Positions 25,224-33,618 of a stretch of DNA of 53,560 nucleotides are shown one piece after another. The notes below the pieces were generated by a model. The model searched no databases, had not been told where the DNA came from, and saw nothing but the letters and a program-made list of their open reading frames with translations. Within the stretch, counting starts at the first letter, position 1. Every line of letters begins with the position of its first letter. The position numbers and the translations under genes are program-made. This DNA is from Litorimonas sp964610115 (lineage in GTDB: Bacteria; Pseudomonadota; Alphaproteobacteria; Caulobacterales; Maricaulaceae), in the NCBI GenBank assembly GCA_964610115.1, contig CAZSUW010000005.1:1-53560 (forward strand), read 5' to 3'.

Positions 25224-26278
25224 TGGCAGAGGAGTCAGGACAGGAAAAGAGTTTCGACCCGACAGAGTCAAAACTGCGGGAGGAGCGCAAGAAAGGGAAT
25301 ATCGCCCAAAGCCAAGAAGTGAGCGGTCTTTCGCTCTACCTCGCTTTAGGACTGGTCATTGTCGCGGTTGCCGGACCAGTTTGCCAAGCCCTTATGATCC
25401 TTCTGACGGGCTTCCTCGTACATCCAGAAACGCTAGGCGAGCAAATACTTCATGGCGTGAAAGGTAGCAATCCGCTGGGAAAGATCGTTTGGGTTTTGGC
25501 GCCGGTTTTTGGGCTGTTCAGTGTGGCGATCTTTGTCGCCCTGATAGCGCAGCGGAGTCTTGTATTCGCACCGGATCGCATCAAACCCAAATTGAGTAAT
25601 GTTTCCCCGCTTTCAAATGCCAAAAAGAAATACGGCAAAGACGGACTCGTGGAGTTCCTTAAGCGCGGGGTTAAACTCTCGGTCGTAACGATTTTTGCGA
25701 CACTTTATATGATCCGTTTGGTCAAAGACGTTGCGCCTAAAATTGATCGCTCAGAATTGCTCTTGTTCCAAATGCTACAATCAGAGGCGCTCATTTTACT
25801 AGGTTGGATGATTGTGGCGACAATAGCGATTGCTTTGGTCGATGCGCCTTGGGCTTGGTGGACACATCGTCAGAAATTGCGAATGACCTATGAAGAAATT
25901 AAAGAAGACAATAAAAAACAGGAAGGTGATCCGCATGTGAAAGCGGAAAGGCGGGCGCGGGCTCAGGCTATCGCAAAGGGGACAATGCTTCGGGATGTGG
26001 CGACGGCCGACATCGTCATCGTCAACCCAACGCACTATGCCGTTGCCCTAAAGTGGGATCGTGCATCCGGTTCGGCGCCAATTTGTGTTGCCAAAGGGGT
26101 TGATCACTTCGCAGCGGCGATCCGGGAAAAGGCCAAGGACGCCGATGTCACAATCCATTCCGATCCACCCACTGCGCGCGCAATCTATGCGGTTGTGGAG
26201 GTGGGTGAGGAAATCCGCCCTGAACACTATGCGGCGGTTGCTGTGGCCCTAAAACTCGCCAGGAGTCTGCACCCGTGA
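25223..26278 (+). CDS. flhB: Flagellar export switch protein FlhB
   Basis: The 351-residue protein has a conserved start (DPTESKLREERKKGNIAQSQ, EVSGL), four membrane helices in the first about 210 residues, and a cytoplasmic domain with the autocleavage motif VNPTHYAVALKW; cleavage is expected between N268 and P269. KEDNKKQEGDPHVKAERRAR marks the linker typical of FlhB. It changes export specificity from rod-hook to filament substrates under FliK control. The stop overlaps the next small gene by four bases. Confidence 0.97.
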   Translation: MAEESGQEKSFDPTESKLREERKKGNIAQSQEVSGLSLYLALGLVIVAVAGPVCQALMILLTGFLVHPETLGEQILHGVKGSNPLGKIVWVLAPVFGLFSVAIFVALIAQRSLVFAPDRIKPKLSNVSPLSNAKKKYGKDGLVEFLKRGVKLSVVTIFATLYMIRLVKDVAPKIDRSELLLFQMLQSEALILLGWMIVATIAIALVDAPWAWWTHRQKLRMTYEEIKEDNKKQEGDPHVKAERRARAQAIAKGTMLRDVATADIVIVNPTHYAVALKWDRASGSAPICVAKGVDHFAAAIREKAKDADVTIHSDPPTARAIYAVVEVGEEIRPEHYAAVAVALKLARSLHP

Positions 26279-26574
26279 AAAACCAAGACGTTGCCGGCCT
26301 TAAACAAGTCCTCAAACTCAAGCAGCAAAGACTGGAGGTCGAGCAAAGCCGACTGGCAAACCAATTATTCGGGCTGGAGGCGAGGGAGACGGAGTTATTG
26401 ATCGCGCGAAATGATACCGCGGTGGATCTAAAACTGTCCGATCTCTATGATAGTGCTTTGCGCCAAATAGAGCCTCAGGTCATCGCCCTTCGTCTCCAAA
26501 ATAGACGTCTTAGTGAAGAGGCTCTGCGTCTTCGTCTGGCCTCTGATGTTTTAGACGAAAACGCAGCCGGATAG
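26275..26574 (+). CDS. Small coiled-coil protein, possible FliJ
   Basis: The 99-residue product starts with GTG at 26275 inside the flhB stop (GTGA). It is almost entirely a charged coiled coil (LKQVLKLKQQRLEVEQSRLA, then LRLQNRRLSEEALRLRL), the architecture of FliJ, the stalk-like partner of FliI that is otherwise missing from the window. FliJ is usually about 140 residues, so this is short. The coupling to flhB supports an export role; the name FliJ is inference. Confidence 0.6.
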   Translation: MKNQDVAGLKQVLKLKQQRLEVEQSRLANQLFGLEARETELLIARNDTAVDLKLSDLYDSALRQIEPQVIALRLQNRRLSEEALRLRLASDVLDENAAG

Positions 26575-26852
26575 CGTTTTAGGACGATTTCGGCCCCGTA
26601 TTTTTTAAAGTGGCTTTCCCTGAATAGATCGCTTCCGATCCCTAAAACTTACCCTGTATCAGTCCGAGGAAGCCGAGTTTTGCATGCCTTATTGATCGGA
26701 CGTTTGTGCACGTCGTTCTCGATGACCTAAGTCACTCTAAGTGACGTTTTCCGATCTTGCATAAACGCTTTAATAACGGTTACTCGAATACCAAACACAC
26801 CAATTAAGTGTTTATAGACTGCCTTCTTATAACAGAGGCAGCGAGGGACAGG
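26575..26852 (+). promoter_or_regulatory. fliF promoter region
   Basis: A 278-base intergenic stretch precedes fliF. It holds a weak CtrA-like site, TTTA, seven bases, TTAC (26769-26783), about 70-85 bases before the fliF ATG. GAGGGACAGG directly before the ATG at 26853 is the ribosome site. I see no ORF of substance here. Confidence 0.3.
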
Positions 26853-28454
26853 ATGAACCTCTTTGATAGTTTCAAGACGCTGTCTTTGCGTCAACGCATC
26901 GTAATCGTCGCGGCCTCACTTACAACGATATTGCTCGTCATCTTGATGGGTCGGGTCGTTGCCAAGCCGTCTCTTGATCTTCTCTACGCTGATTTAGATC
27001 CTTCCACCGCGGGAGAGGTCATTGCGCGTCTCGACAATCTGGACGTCGCCTATCGGGTTCAGGGCGGGGCAATATATGTGGATACGCGCCGACGTGATGC
27101 ACTGCGTCTTGAACTCGCTCGTGATGGACTGCCACGACAAGATGTTGTGGGATATGAGTTGTTCGATGATCTGAACAGCTTTGCCATGAGTTCGGATATG
27201 TTCGACACAGCCTATTGGCGTGCGAAAGAAGGGGAATTGGTTCGCACGTTACTATCCATGCCGGATGTCAGGGCGGCTCGTGTTCATATTGGTTTAAACC
27301 AAGGGCGTGGCTTCTCTCGTCGCAATGGAAGTCCTACAGCCTCGGTCACCTTGTCGGCGTCACGTCGTTTCGACGCGTCTCGCATCAAGGCTGTGCAATA
27401 TCTTGTCGCTCTGGCGGTCGCGGGGCTAGAGCCAGGAGACGTCGCTGTTATCGATGTCGAGGGCGGTCTATTATCTGGACCTGGCTTAGAGCCGGGCGGG
27501 GAGCCCAGCGTCGCCGCCGAGCTGTCCAGAGCCGCATCAATCAAGGCTGACTTGCTATCCCTGCTGGAGGCCCGGGTCGGTCGTGGCAATGCCAGAGTGT
27601 CCGTCAATATTGAAACAGAGATGACGCGGGAAACCGTAACCGAACGACGTTATGATCCTGAAAGTCGTGTCTTACGAAGTCAAACGACCACGGAGACGGT
27701 CGATAGTAGTTCCGGTCGCGACGGGGCGACAACTGTGGCGTCGAACCTGCCTGAAGGAGCGGCGGCGGGTGGCACCACTCAGTCCGAACGGTCTGAAAGT
27801 ACGGATCGCGCCGAATATGAAATCAGTGAAATACTCACCAATCGCGAAAGTTTGCCGGGAGCAATCCGGCGCCTTTCGGTCGCGGTTCTTATTGATCATG
27901 AAAAGTCTGTGGGGCCGGACGGTGAATCTATTTACGAACCCCGTAGTGCCGCTGAACTCGAAGCCATTCAAGAATTGGCAATATCGGCAACGGGTATTGA
28001 TGTGGCGCGTGGCGATCAAATCACAGTCGAAAGCCTTCCGTTTGAACGCACAGACGTCGGCGAGTTGATTGAGGGCCCCAGCCCGGTCGCGCGTATGCTG
28101 GATCTGCATTTATGGGATTTGGTTCAGCTATCGATCATGTCTCTGGTCGCGCTCGCTCTGGGACTGTTGGTGATTAGGCCGTTGCTACGATCAGGTCTGT
28201 CAAGTCATGCCGCTGAAGACGGTGCATTGGCCCCTATGTCCCTCAATGGTCCTAGACAGGATATGCAACTGGGCGGTACAACGATACAGACGGGTTTGCC
28301 AGAACCCGACCCCTACGCTTCGTTAAATCAAGCCGCCAAAGACCATACGGATGAGGCGGCAGATTTATTAAACGAATGGATTGGCCCAGCCCAAGACGCC
28401 GCCCAGAACACAACACTGATTCCAACTCAGAATTCAACTCAGGAACCGGCTTGA
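26853..28454 (+). CDS. fliF: Flagellar MS-ring protein FliF
   Basis: The 533-residue protein has an N-terminal membrane helix (IVIVAASLTTILLVILMGRV), ring-building motifs (PSLDLLYADLDPSTAGEVIA, then LARDGLPRQDVVGYELFDD and REGELVRT-like KEGELVRTLLSMPDVRAARV), a long periplasmic part, a second helix (LWDLVQLSIMSLVALALGLL) and a C-terminal cytoplasmic tail ending in the FliG-binding pattern DEAADLLNEWIG. It is the base on which the C ring and export gate assemble. The ATG at 26853 is preferred over the upstream frame because of the strong ribosome site just before it. Confidence 0.96.
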   Translation: MNLFDSFKTLSLRQRIVIVAASLTTILLVILMGRVVAKPSLDLLYADLDPSTAGEVIARLDNLDVAYRVQGGAIYVDTRRRDALRLELARDGLPRQDVVGYELFDDLNSFAMSSDMFDTAYWRAKEGELVRTLLSMPDVRAARVHIGLNQGRGFSRRNGSPTASVTLSASRRFDASRIKAVQYLVALAVAGLEPGDVAVIDVEGGLLSGPGLEPGGEPSVAAELSRAASIKADLLSLLEARVGRGNARVSVNIETEMTRETVTERRYDPESRVLRSQTTTETVDSSSGRDGATTVASNLPEGAAAGGTTQSERSESTDRAEYEISEILTNRESLPGAIRRLSVAVLIDHEKSVGPDGESIYEPRSAAELEAIQELAISATGIDVARGDQITVESLPFERTDVGELIEGPSPVARMLDLHLWDLVQLSIMSLVALALGLLVIRPLLRSGLSSHAAEDGALAPMSLNGPRQDMQLGGTTIQTGLPEPDPYASLNQAAKDHTDEAADLLNEWIGPAQDAAQNTTLIPTQNSTQEPA

Positions 28455-28554
28455 TGTTCGGGGTGTGGAACGGACAATTCGTGAGGAGGCCGCGCAAAGA
28501 AAATGCCTCTCATTCTAGACCGATACCGTTCACGGTAAGTGGGGGGTTGGCTCC

Positions 28555-29351
28555 ATGAATTCGGAATTAACGCGAACACAACGGGCTGCAATCGTTTTGA
28601 TCTCTATGGGTCCGGATGCGGCGGTTTCAGTTGCCGAACGTTTGCAAGAACCTGCCTTACGCAGCATAAAACAAGCGTTGGACGACCTTCGTCACGTTCC
28701 CAGACATGACTTGGTAAATGTCATTTCCTCTTTTTTACAAGAGCTCGAAGGTCGGAAGGGCGGTTTAATGGGTGGGTCGGGTCGTTCGATGGCCTTGCTG
28801 TCAGAGGCTATTGGTCAGGGTGCTGTTTCAACGCTGGAAAGTCCGAAAATCGCGGAGGTTCATGGATCTCCTTGGCCTAAAGTAGCGGAAATAGACGCGG
28901 ACACTCTCGCTGACTTCTTACAAAGCCAAGCGACCCCAATCGCGGCCTTAATCCTTGAGAATTTACCGTCCGACAAAGCCGGCGAAGTCATGGGTTTGTT
29001 GCCCGATGAACTGGCTCTTTCGCTCGTATCGTCTTTGACTGAGCCCGCCACGCCTTCACCTGCGGTTCTGAAGGCGGCTGAGTCCATGATACAGTTTGAA
29101 TTGCTTGATAAAAATAAAAGTGGGAATGATGATCCTCAACTGGCGTTCCTAGGTGAAGTCCTGGGAACATTACCTCGCGCGAAAAGAGAAGCCGCCTTGG
29201 GCCATATAGAAGCCCAAGATACGGATAAAGCGGTAAAATTGCGCCAAGCGATATTGTCATTAGAGGATCTGCCAGATCGTTTACCAAGCCAAGCCGTGCA
29301 AACCTTGTTTCGCGCTATTGAGAAATCAAGTCTATTGATTGGTTTGCAAGC
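28555..29351 (+). CDS. fliG: Motor switch protein FliG, 5' part (broken by false gap)
   Basis: These 797 bases encode the first about 265 residues of FliG: N-terminal domain (LTRTQRAAIVLISMGPDAAV), middle domain (LADFLQSQATPIAALILENL, PSDKAGEVMGLLPDELALSL) and the start of the C-terminal domain (LRQAILSLEDLPDRLPSQAV, QTLFRAIEKSSLLIGLQ). The reading frame runs into 100 N. The following contig repeats the last 55 bases, so removing the N run and one copy gives one frame of 999 bases (332 residues plus stop), the normal FliG length. The middle-domain EHPQ motif is replaced by QATP, so this FliG is diverged. FliG links FliF to the C ring and is turned by MotA. Confidence 0.9.
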
Positions 29352-29506
29352 NNNNNNNNNNNNNNNNNNNNNNNNNNNNNNNNNNNNNNNNNNNNNNNNN
29401 NNNNNNNNNNNNNNNNNNNNNNNNNNNNNNNNNNNNNNNNNNNNNNNNNNNTGCAAACCTTGTTTCGCGCTATTGAGAAATCAAGTCTATTGATTGGTTT
29501 GCAAGC
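29297..29506. other. Scaffold gap of 100 N with a 55-base duplicated overlap
   Basis: Positions 29352-29451 are N. The 55 bases before (29297-29351) and after (29452-29506) are identical, starting TGCAAACCTTG and ending TTTGCAAGC. This is what an unmerged contig overlap looks like. 100 is a placeholder length, and deleting N plus one repeat copy (155 bases) restores the fliG frame. Confidence 0.95.
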
Positions 29507-29708
29507 TGGGCAGAAAGTAGCGCCAGAATCTGTCGATTACTTGCTTGCGAACATATCGCAGCGCATGGCTGATAACTATAAAGAGGAGATTGCGCAACTG
29601 CCTCCTCTTACTGACCGCGCCAGTGACAAGGCTATCGCGAGTTTGGTGGGTAGCGTATTAAAGCTGGCCCGGGCCGGAGAGATAACGCTCATTTCCCAGG
29701 ATAAGTAA
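29452..29708 (+). CDS. fliG: Motor switch protein FliG, 3' part
   Basis: The last part of fliG after the scaffold gap. Its first 55 bases duplicate the end of the 5' part. The new sequence encodes QKVAPESVDYLLANISQRMA, DNYKEEIAQL and a C-terminal helix ending SQDK, the FliG C-terminal region that ends most FliG proteins (N-x-S-x-R-x-A-E/D pattern). There is no independent start with a ribosome site; the Met-like codon at 29460 (TTG) lies within the coding repeat. Treat it as the same gene as 28555-29351. Confidence 0.9.
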
Positions 29709-29730
29709 CCGTGTTGTTAGCGCAACTCGC

Positions 29731-29756
29731 CTCACATGGATGACGTTAAATGTGAG
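29731..29756 (+). terminator. Weak hairpin after fliG
   Basis: CTCACAT and ATGTGAG pair over a 12-base loop 22 bases after the fliG stop. No T-run follows. It could end the flagellar transcript or be chance. Confidence 0.25.
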
Positions 29757-29886
29757 CATTATAATGATCAGATTCGGCGTCCTCTCGCTGATTTCTTAGG
29801 ATTGGCAGCCAATAACACCAGATATATCCATACGGGCGAGCAAGTCCTTACGTAATTGCGAGTCCGCAACGAATAGCCAGGCGCGA

Positions 29887-30594
29887 CTAAGAGCCGGGCG
29901 TAACCGTGTCCAAAATGGATCCGAGCGGATTGCTAAGGACGTCTAGAGCTCCCTCAATCAAGTCTGAGGTGACCTGTTCAGCGTTGGAACCCATAATCGT
30001 GTGGTATTTTGCCTGAATCTCCGTTCGGGTCAGCCCGTTTGCAGCTGTGCTTGTGCGGGTGGCATAGCGATTCCAAGATTCGGATGGGCCCCAACCCTGA
30101 TTTACAGGTCCGGTTGCCAAAGTGTTGTAACGCACAATTTTATTTGGATCGGGACGGCCAAGTTTTCCATAAGACTGACGGGTCAGACCCGCCATTTTAT
30201 GAATTTGTCGACGATTGTTATAGCAACCTTCAGGCGAAAGGTTGTTGAAGCGATCTTGGTTGCGGACATTGGAATGCACTCGGATTTTTCCATTGCTAAG
30301 GCAGTTTTCATAATCCGCGACGAAAAATATTGCCTGTGCGATATAGCGTCTTTCGGTTTCTTTGAGAGGGGCGACGATATCATAGATAGTCGCCTGCGCA
30401 GTGCTTCCTGATGAAAGGTTGAGCCTTGTACCGTTATCAGCCACTTCAAGTTGGGGTATGTTGGTTACAGCAGGGCCTGAGACTCCCATTCCTGGAACTG
30501 AAGCCGCTTTTACAGAGTTCGTAGCGGTAGTTGCACAACCCGCAAGAGCTACAACTCCAAGAAAGGCAATACTTGCTCTTATGACATTGTTCAA
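29887..30594 (-). CDS. Lipoprotein of unknown function
   Basis: The 235-residue precursor has a lipoprotein signal with the lipobox LAGC at residues 17-20 (GVVALAGCATT), so it is probably anchored to the outer membrane facing the periplasm. The mature part contains RYIAQAIFFVADYENCLSNG and several Asn/Arg-rich segments; I recognise no family. The start is TTG at 30594, supported by GGAGAG six bases upstream; no in-frame ATG lies close. It points towards fliG, convergent with the flagellar cluster, and shows no link to motility. Confidence 0.75.
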   Translation of the reverse strand: MNNVIRASIAFLGVVALAGCATTATNSVKAASVPGMGVSGPAVTNIPQLEVADNGTRLNLSSGSTAQATIYDIVAPLKETERRYIAQAIFFVADYENCLSNGKIRVHSNVRNQDRFNNLSPEGCYNNRRQIHKMAGLTRQSYGKLGRPDPNKIVRYNTLATGPVNQGWGPSESWNRYATRTSTAANGLTRTEIQAKYHTIMGSNAEQVTSDLIEGALDVLSNPLGSILDTVTPGS

Positions 30595-30772
30595 AATACT
30601 CTCCTACTAGAACCCTTCAGGTGAAAAGTACCATTTTGTGATGTGTAATGCCAGACATAAATCGAACAGTTTACCTGGAGAACTTAGATCTTTAAAAACT
30701 TGTCTTTAGTTTAAGCGGGGATGGCGATACGAACGAAGCTTCGTTGAGCACGATGAATTTCACCTTTTTGGT

Positions 30773-30859
30773 TTAATTGTCCCATCCAATAATGATTATG
30801 ATAACCGCGACGACTCCTGCTGTACCGGCTATAAGGTTAGCGGCTGTTCTTGTTTTCAT
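30773..30859 (-). CDS. 28-residue membrane peptide coupled to the S41 peptidase
   Basis: A short frame of 29 codons starts at ATG 30859, overlapping the stop of the S41 peptidase gene by four bases (ATGA) and preceded by GGAAG. The product has a basic N-terminus (MKTRTAANL), one hydrophobic stretch of about 16 residues (GVVAVIIIIIGW) and ends in DN. That is a plausible single-pass membrane peptide. The start/stop overlap, ribosome site and membrane-like composition support a real gene, but an ORF this short can occur by chance. Function unknown; regulation or anchoring of the peptidase is a guess. Confidence 0.5.
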   Translation of the reverse strand: MKTRTAANLIAGTAGVVAVIIIIIGWDN

Positions 30860-32313
30860 TTTTGACTTCCTTTGATTAAATGATTTTCTTGGGCAAGCAC
30901 CCAATCCATGACGACATCACGACCCGAGGCATATTCTGAATAAGTCGGGGAGATATGAACGTCTAAGGAGAGTTCTCCAATGTCCGCGTGATATTTTTTG
31001 TTTGGCGGAAAGCAAAACTCGTGCGTGTCTCGACAGCCTTTCTCCCAATCGTGATAACCGGTGGCATAGCTAACCCAATATCCTGAATTGGGAAGCACGA
31101 AAGAACCCCGACCCCGCTCCGCCCAAAATTGCGGGCGGTCACCCATAGCTTGACCTATAATACGGGTCTGATCTGGCGCATATTGCTTCAGCAAAGCTGT
31201 AAACACGATGGCGGCGGAAAAAGTGTCGGGGCCGACAATCACGTAGATCTGGCCGTCCTCAGAGACTGACCCCGCAGCATTTTTCGCGAAGGCAACAGCA
31301 TTGGAAAAATCACCACCTGGATTAAATCGTAGATCCAAGGCAATGAAATCATATCCCTCTTCAGGTGCGGATGTAAGGTCTTTAACAAGGAGATCCTGGA
31401 CAGGATTTTGCTTGGACGACATGAGATAGTTGGACTGGATATATAACCCTCCATCGATCTTGCGCGACATATGAGCCTTGAAGACATCCTCAAGATAGGG
31501 CGCAGCAGCCTGCGAATTTATATCTAATGTCTGAACCCACCTATCTCCCTCATCCTGTAACTCAACAGGAGCCAGCGTCATAAAGGCATGACGATAATAG
31601 AAGTCTGTATCCGAGGCCGATGGTAAAGCGTCCAAAACGACCGATCGGCGTGCTCCTGTATTATCTTCAAGCGTGACGCTCAAAACATCTGCTTTCGTAG
31701 ACAATCCCGCAGCATGTAGTAATTCCGGCGAGCGGAGGATCTGCAGCGATTGCATATCCCGCCAGTTGTCCGGTCCCCCTGTATATTCACGCAGAGCCAC
31801 GACAACATCAGTAATAGGCCGCCCTTCGACGGCTATAAGTCGCTGCCCGACCAGTTCCGCTCGGCTTTGGTGGGCGCGTACGATGAAAAGGCCATCCGAG
31901 AACGGGTATACATCTACGCCACTGCGGTTGAACTGGCGGAATGTTGGCGTTGCTTCGACGCCCGTATGACCATTATCCGCAAGAGCCACCAAGGCGCGGG
32001 CGCGCAGGTAATGTGCAGCGGTTGATAGGGCTTGTTTATTCCCCAGGTCTTCATCAATGACCGAGACAAAGTCCAAGCGAGCGGCGTCTGGAAAACTACG
32101 ATCATAATCCAGCAAGGATTTCAGATAGATCAAATCCTGCTGCTGAGCCTCCAGCGTCGTTTGCGGAGCCGGAAAAGCGGGGGCTTCGACTTTCGGCATA
32201 AAGCGCAAAAATTGATCAATACGCGGCCAAAATAAATAGGCACAAATGATATTGGATAGAATATAAAGGCCCAAAGCAATTCTAATATATCGCCACATTT
32301 TCATCTCTTTCAT
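30856..32313 (-). CDS. Membrane-anchored S41-type peptidase
   Basis: The about 485-residue protein begins with an uncleaved-looking membrane anchor (IRIALGLYILSNIICAYLFW). The C-terminal half holds the S41 (tail-specific protease) pattern: IALDLRFNPGGDFSNAVAFA followed by IYVIVGPDTFSAAIVFTALL, where the serine in DTFSAA is the likely nucleophile and a downstream Lys (ALLKQ) the possible base. A PDZ-like region may lie at about 140-190 (LVGQRLIAVEGRPITDVV). Several Met codons lie near the start; AAAGAG six bases before the Met of MWRYIR also fits a start at 32298. Divergent from a LytTR regulator and followed by a coupled 28-residue membrane ORF. Substrate unknown. Confidence 0.75.
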   Translation of the reverse strand: MKEMKMWRYIRIALGLYILSNIICAYLFWPRIDQFLRFMPKVEAPAFPAPQTTLEAQQQDLIYLKSLLDYDRSFPDAARLDFVSVIDEDLGNKQALSTAAHYLRARALVALADNGHTGVEATPTFRQFNRSGVDVYPFSDGLFIVRAHQSRAELVGQRLIAVEGRPITDVVVALREYTGGPDNWRDMQSLQILRSPELLHAAGLSTKADVLSVTLEDNTGARRSVVLDALPSASDTDFYYRHAFMTLAPVELQDEGDRWVQTLDINSQAAAPYLEDVFKAHMSRKIDGGLYIQSNYLMSSKQNPVQDLLVKDLTSAPEEGYDFIALDLRFNPGGDFSNAVAFAKNAAGSVSEDGQIYVIVGPDTFSAAIVFTALLKQYAPDQTRIIGQAMGDRPQFWAERGRGSFVLPNSGYWVSYATGYHDWEKGCRDTHEFCFPPNKKYHADIGELSLDVHISPTYSEYASGRDVVMDWVLAQENHLIKGSQK

Positions 32314-32327
32314 CACATTTATTTCGA

Positions 32328-32432
32328 TGAATGGCGGCTTAGCGGGTCCATTACGCAGAGGCGAACCGCTTTTCCTGAACCGACTTGTTTTTTGCTTGAA
32401 TGGCTATGATTTCCATTCATGATGCATGAATG
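32328..32432. promoter_or_regulatory. Divergent promoter with repeated TGAATGG motifs and start-codon palindrome
   Basis: Between the S41 peptidase and the LytTR gene, TGAATGG occurs at 32328-32334 and 32397-32403, its reverse complement CCATTCA at 32413-32419, and TGAATG again at 32427-32432. GAATGG and CCATTC form an inverted pair with a 9-base spacer. CATTCATG (32414-32421), ATG, CATGAATG (32425-32432) is a perfect 8-3-8 palindrome whose right arm contains the LytTR start codon. LytTR proteins bind paired repeats, so this is a good candidate for an autoregulatory operator controlling both genes. Confidence 0.55.
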
Positions 32433-33200
32433 ACACGCACAAAGACCTATAATGCCATCCAAGCTTTATCACGCGCCTTGATGATAGCAGTCTTGATGGG
32501 CGCTGTGTTTGCATTTCTGGGCATTTATGACACGAATAATTTGCCTTTCCTGCTGCGTTTGTCATTTTGGACGGTCATAATGGTGAGTGGAGCACTACTC
32601 TGTTTCTTTACGGAACCCGTTATTTTTCGAATTTTGCTAAAAGGCGCGCATCCAGTGGTGCAAGTTCTGGCAATTGCGTTTCTAATTTCTATTCCGATCA
32701 TGATCTTACTTATGGGATTGAATTCGAGTTTCAGATTTGACCAGCCGCCGCGCCTATGGCTGGGTCAGCTAGTAAACGTTATGATTATTTCGGTAATTAT
32801 CTGTTCCGGGCGCTACATTATTTTACAAATCATGGGTCGTCTTGGCGTGGCCTCTCAGGATCAAATTTCAACAAAAGCCCCAACCCAAGCCTTCCTAGAA
32901 CGTTTGCCGATGCAATTTCGGTCCGCCACACTTTATGCAATTTCATCTGAAGGGCATTATCTGCGCATACATACGGATAAGGGCAGCCCCTTAATCTTGA
33001 TGCGCATTTCAGATGCCGTCAAAGAGCTTGAGCAAGCAAATGGATTGAAAGTGCACAGATCCTGGTGGGTTGCGAAGGATGGCATTCAAGATACTCAAAA
33101 GACGAAAGGTCGCCGCAGTTTGTTACTTAAAAATGGGGAAATTGCACCAGTTTCCAGAGCTCATGTTCCTGCTCTCAAGTCTGCCAATTTGGATAGATGA
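32430..33200 (+). CDS. Membrane-bound LytTR-family regulator
   Basis: The 256-residue protein has about four membrane helices in residues 12-132 (LMIAVLMGAVFAFLG; FWTVIMVSGALLCFF; VLAIAFLISIPIMILLMGL; LVNVMIISVIICSGRYIIL) and a C-terminal LytTR DNA-binding domain (LYAISSEGHYLRIHTDKGSP, then LKVHRSWWVAKDGIQ and LLLKNGEIAPVSRAHV). Such one-component membrane regulators are common in alphaproteobacteria. No ribosome site is visible before the ATG, which lies in a palindrome. Transcribed away from the S41 peptidase, its likely target. The signal it senses is unknown. Confidence 0.85.
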   Translation: MTRTKTYNAIQALSRALMIAVLMGAVFAFLGIYDTNNLPFLLRLSFWTVIMVSGALLCFFTEPVIFRILLKGAHPVVQVLAIAFLISIPIMILLMGLNSSFRFDQPPRLWLGQLVNVMIISVIICSGRYIILQIMGRLGVASQDQISTKAPTQAFLERLPMQFRSATLYAISSEGHYLRIHTDKGSPLILMRISDAVKELEQANGLKVHRSWWVAKDGIQDTQKTKGRRSLLLKNGEIAPVSRAHVPALKSANLDR

Positions 33201-33618
33201 TTCTGTGTGGCTGCAAACTATCCCCTAACGTCTCCTTTGCCCCGAATGCAGAAGTCACCGCCCAATCCCCCATGTTCGACCCGTCTCCCACAAAACAGTG
33301 CCGTGCGACGCGCCTGCTGGAGCCGCCCCACACGAGCGAGGGCAGGGGTTTTGGATTCCCCGCAGAGCGGAGGAGGGATCAGACGATGGTGCCTTCTTCA
33401 TGACAAGACAGGACATCCCTCGAAGGGCTTAAACCACCAAGATAAAACTCTAATTGACTAACGATTGAAGTCTGATGGCAGAAAAGACTGCTTTATGTGC
33501 GCACGCAGAATAAACTGTGCACAGTATGTGTAATGCTAGTACGCCTCTTCGTTTCCGAGTTATTTTTTTGATTTTCAATCCAACCCGTCCCGATAAGAAC
33601 GACACCTAGGAATAACCC
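33201..33618. other. Intergenic region with a GC-rich block
   Basis: There is no convincing gene in these 418 bases. The part from about 33225 to 33420 is clearly richer in G and C than the A/T-rich flanks and contains blocks such as GGAGCCGCCCCACACGAGCG and GGATTCCCCGCAGAGCGG. Two short plus-strand frames pass through it without ribosome sites or family resemblance. It may be a remnant of a mobile or repeated element or an RNA; I cannot identify it. Confidence 0.3.

Noticed and set aside
1..29710. Sigma-54 promoters (GG-N10-GC) before hook and flagellin genes
   Set aside because: In the upstream gaps that I read by eye (fliH, flgE, fliC, fliF) no convincing match was found; a matrix scan could still reveal degenerate sites.
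33197..33461. Short frames after the LytTR gene
   Set aside because: No ribosome site or recognisable motif; they only cross the GC-rich block.
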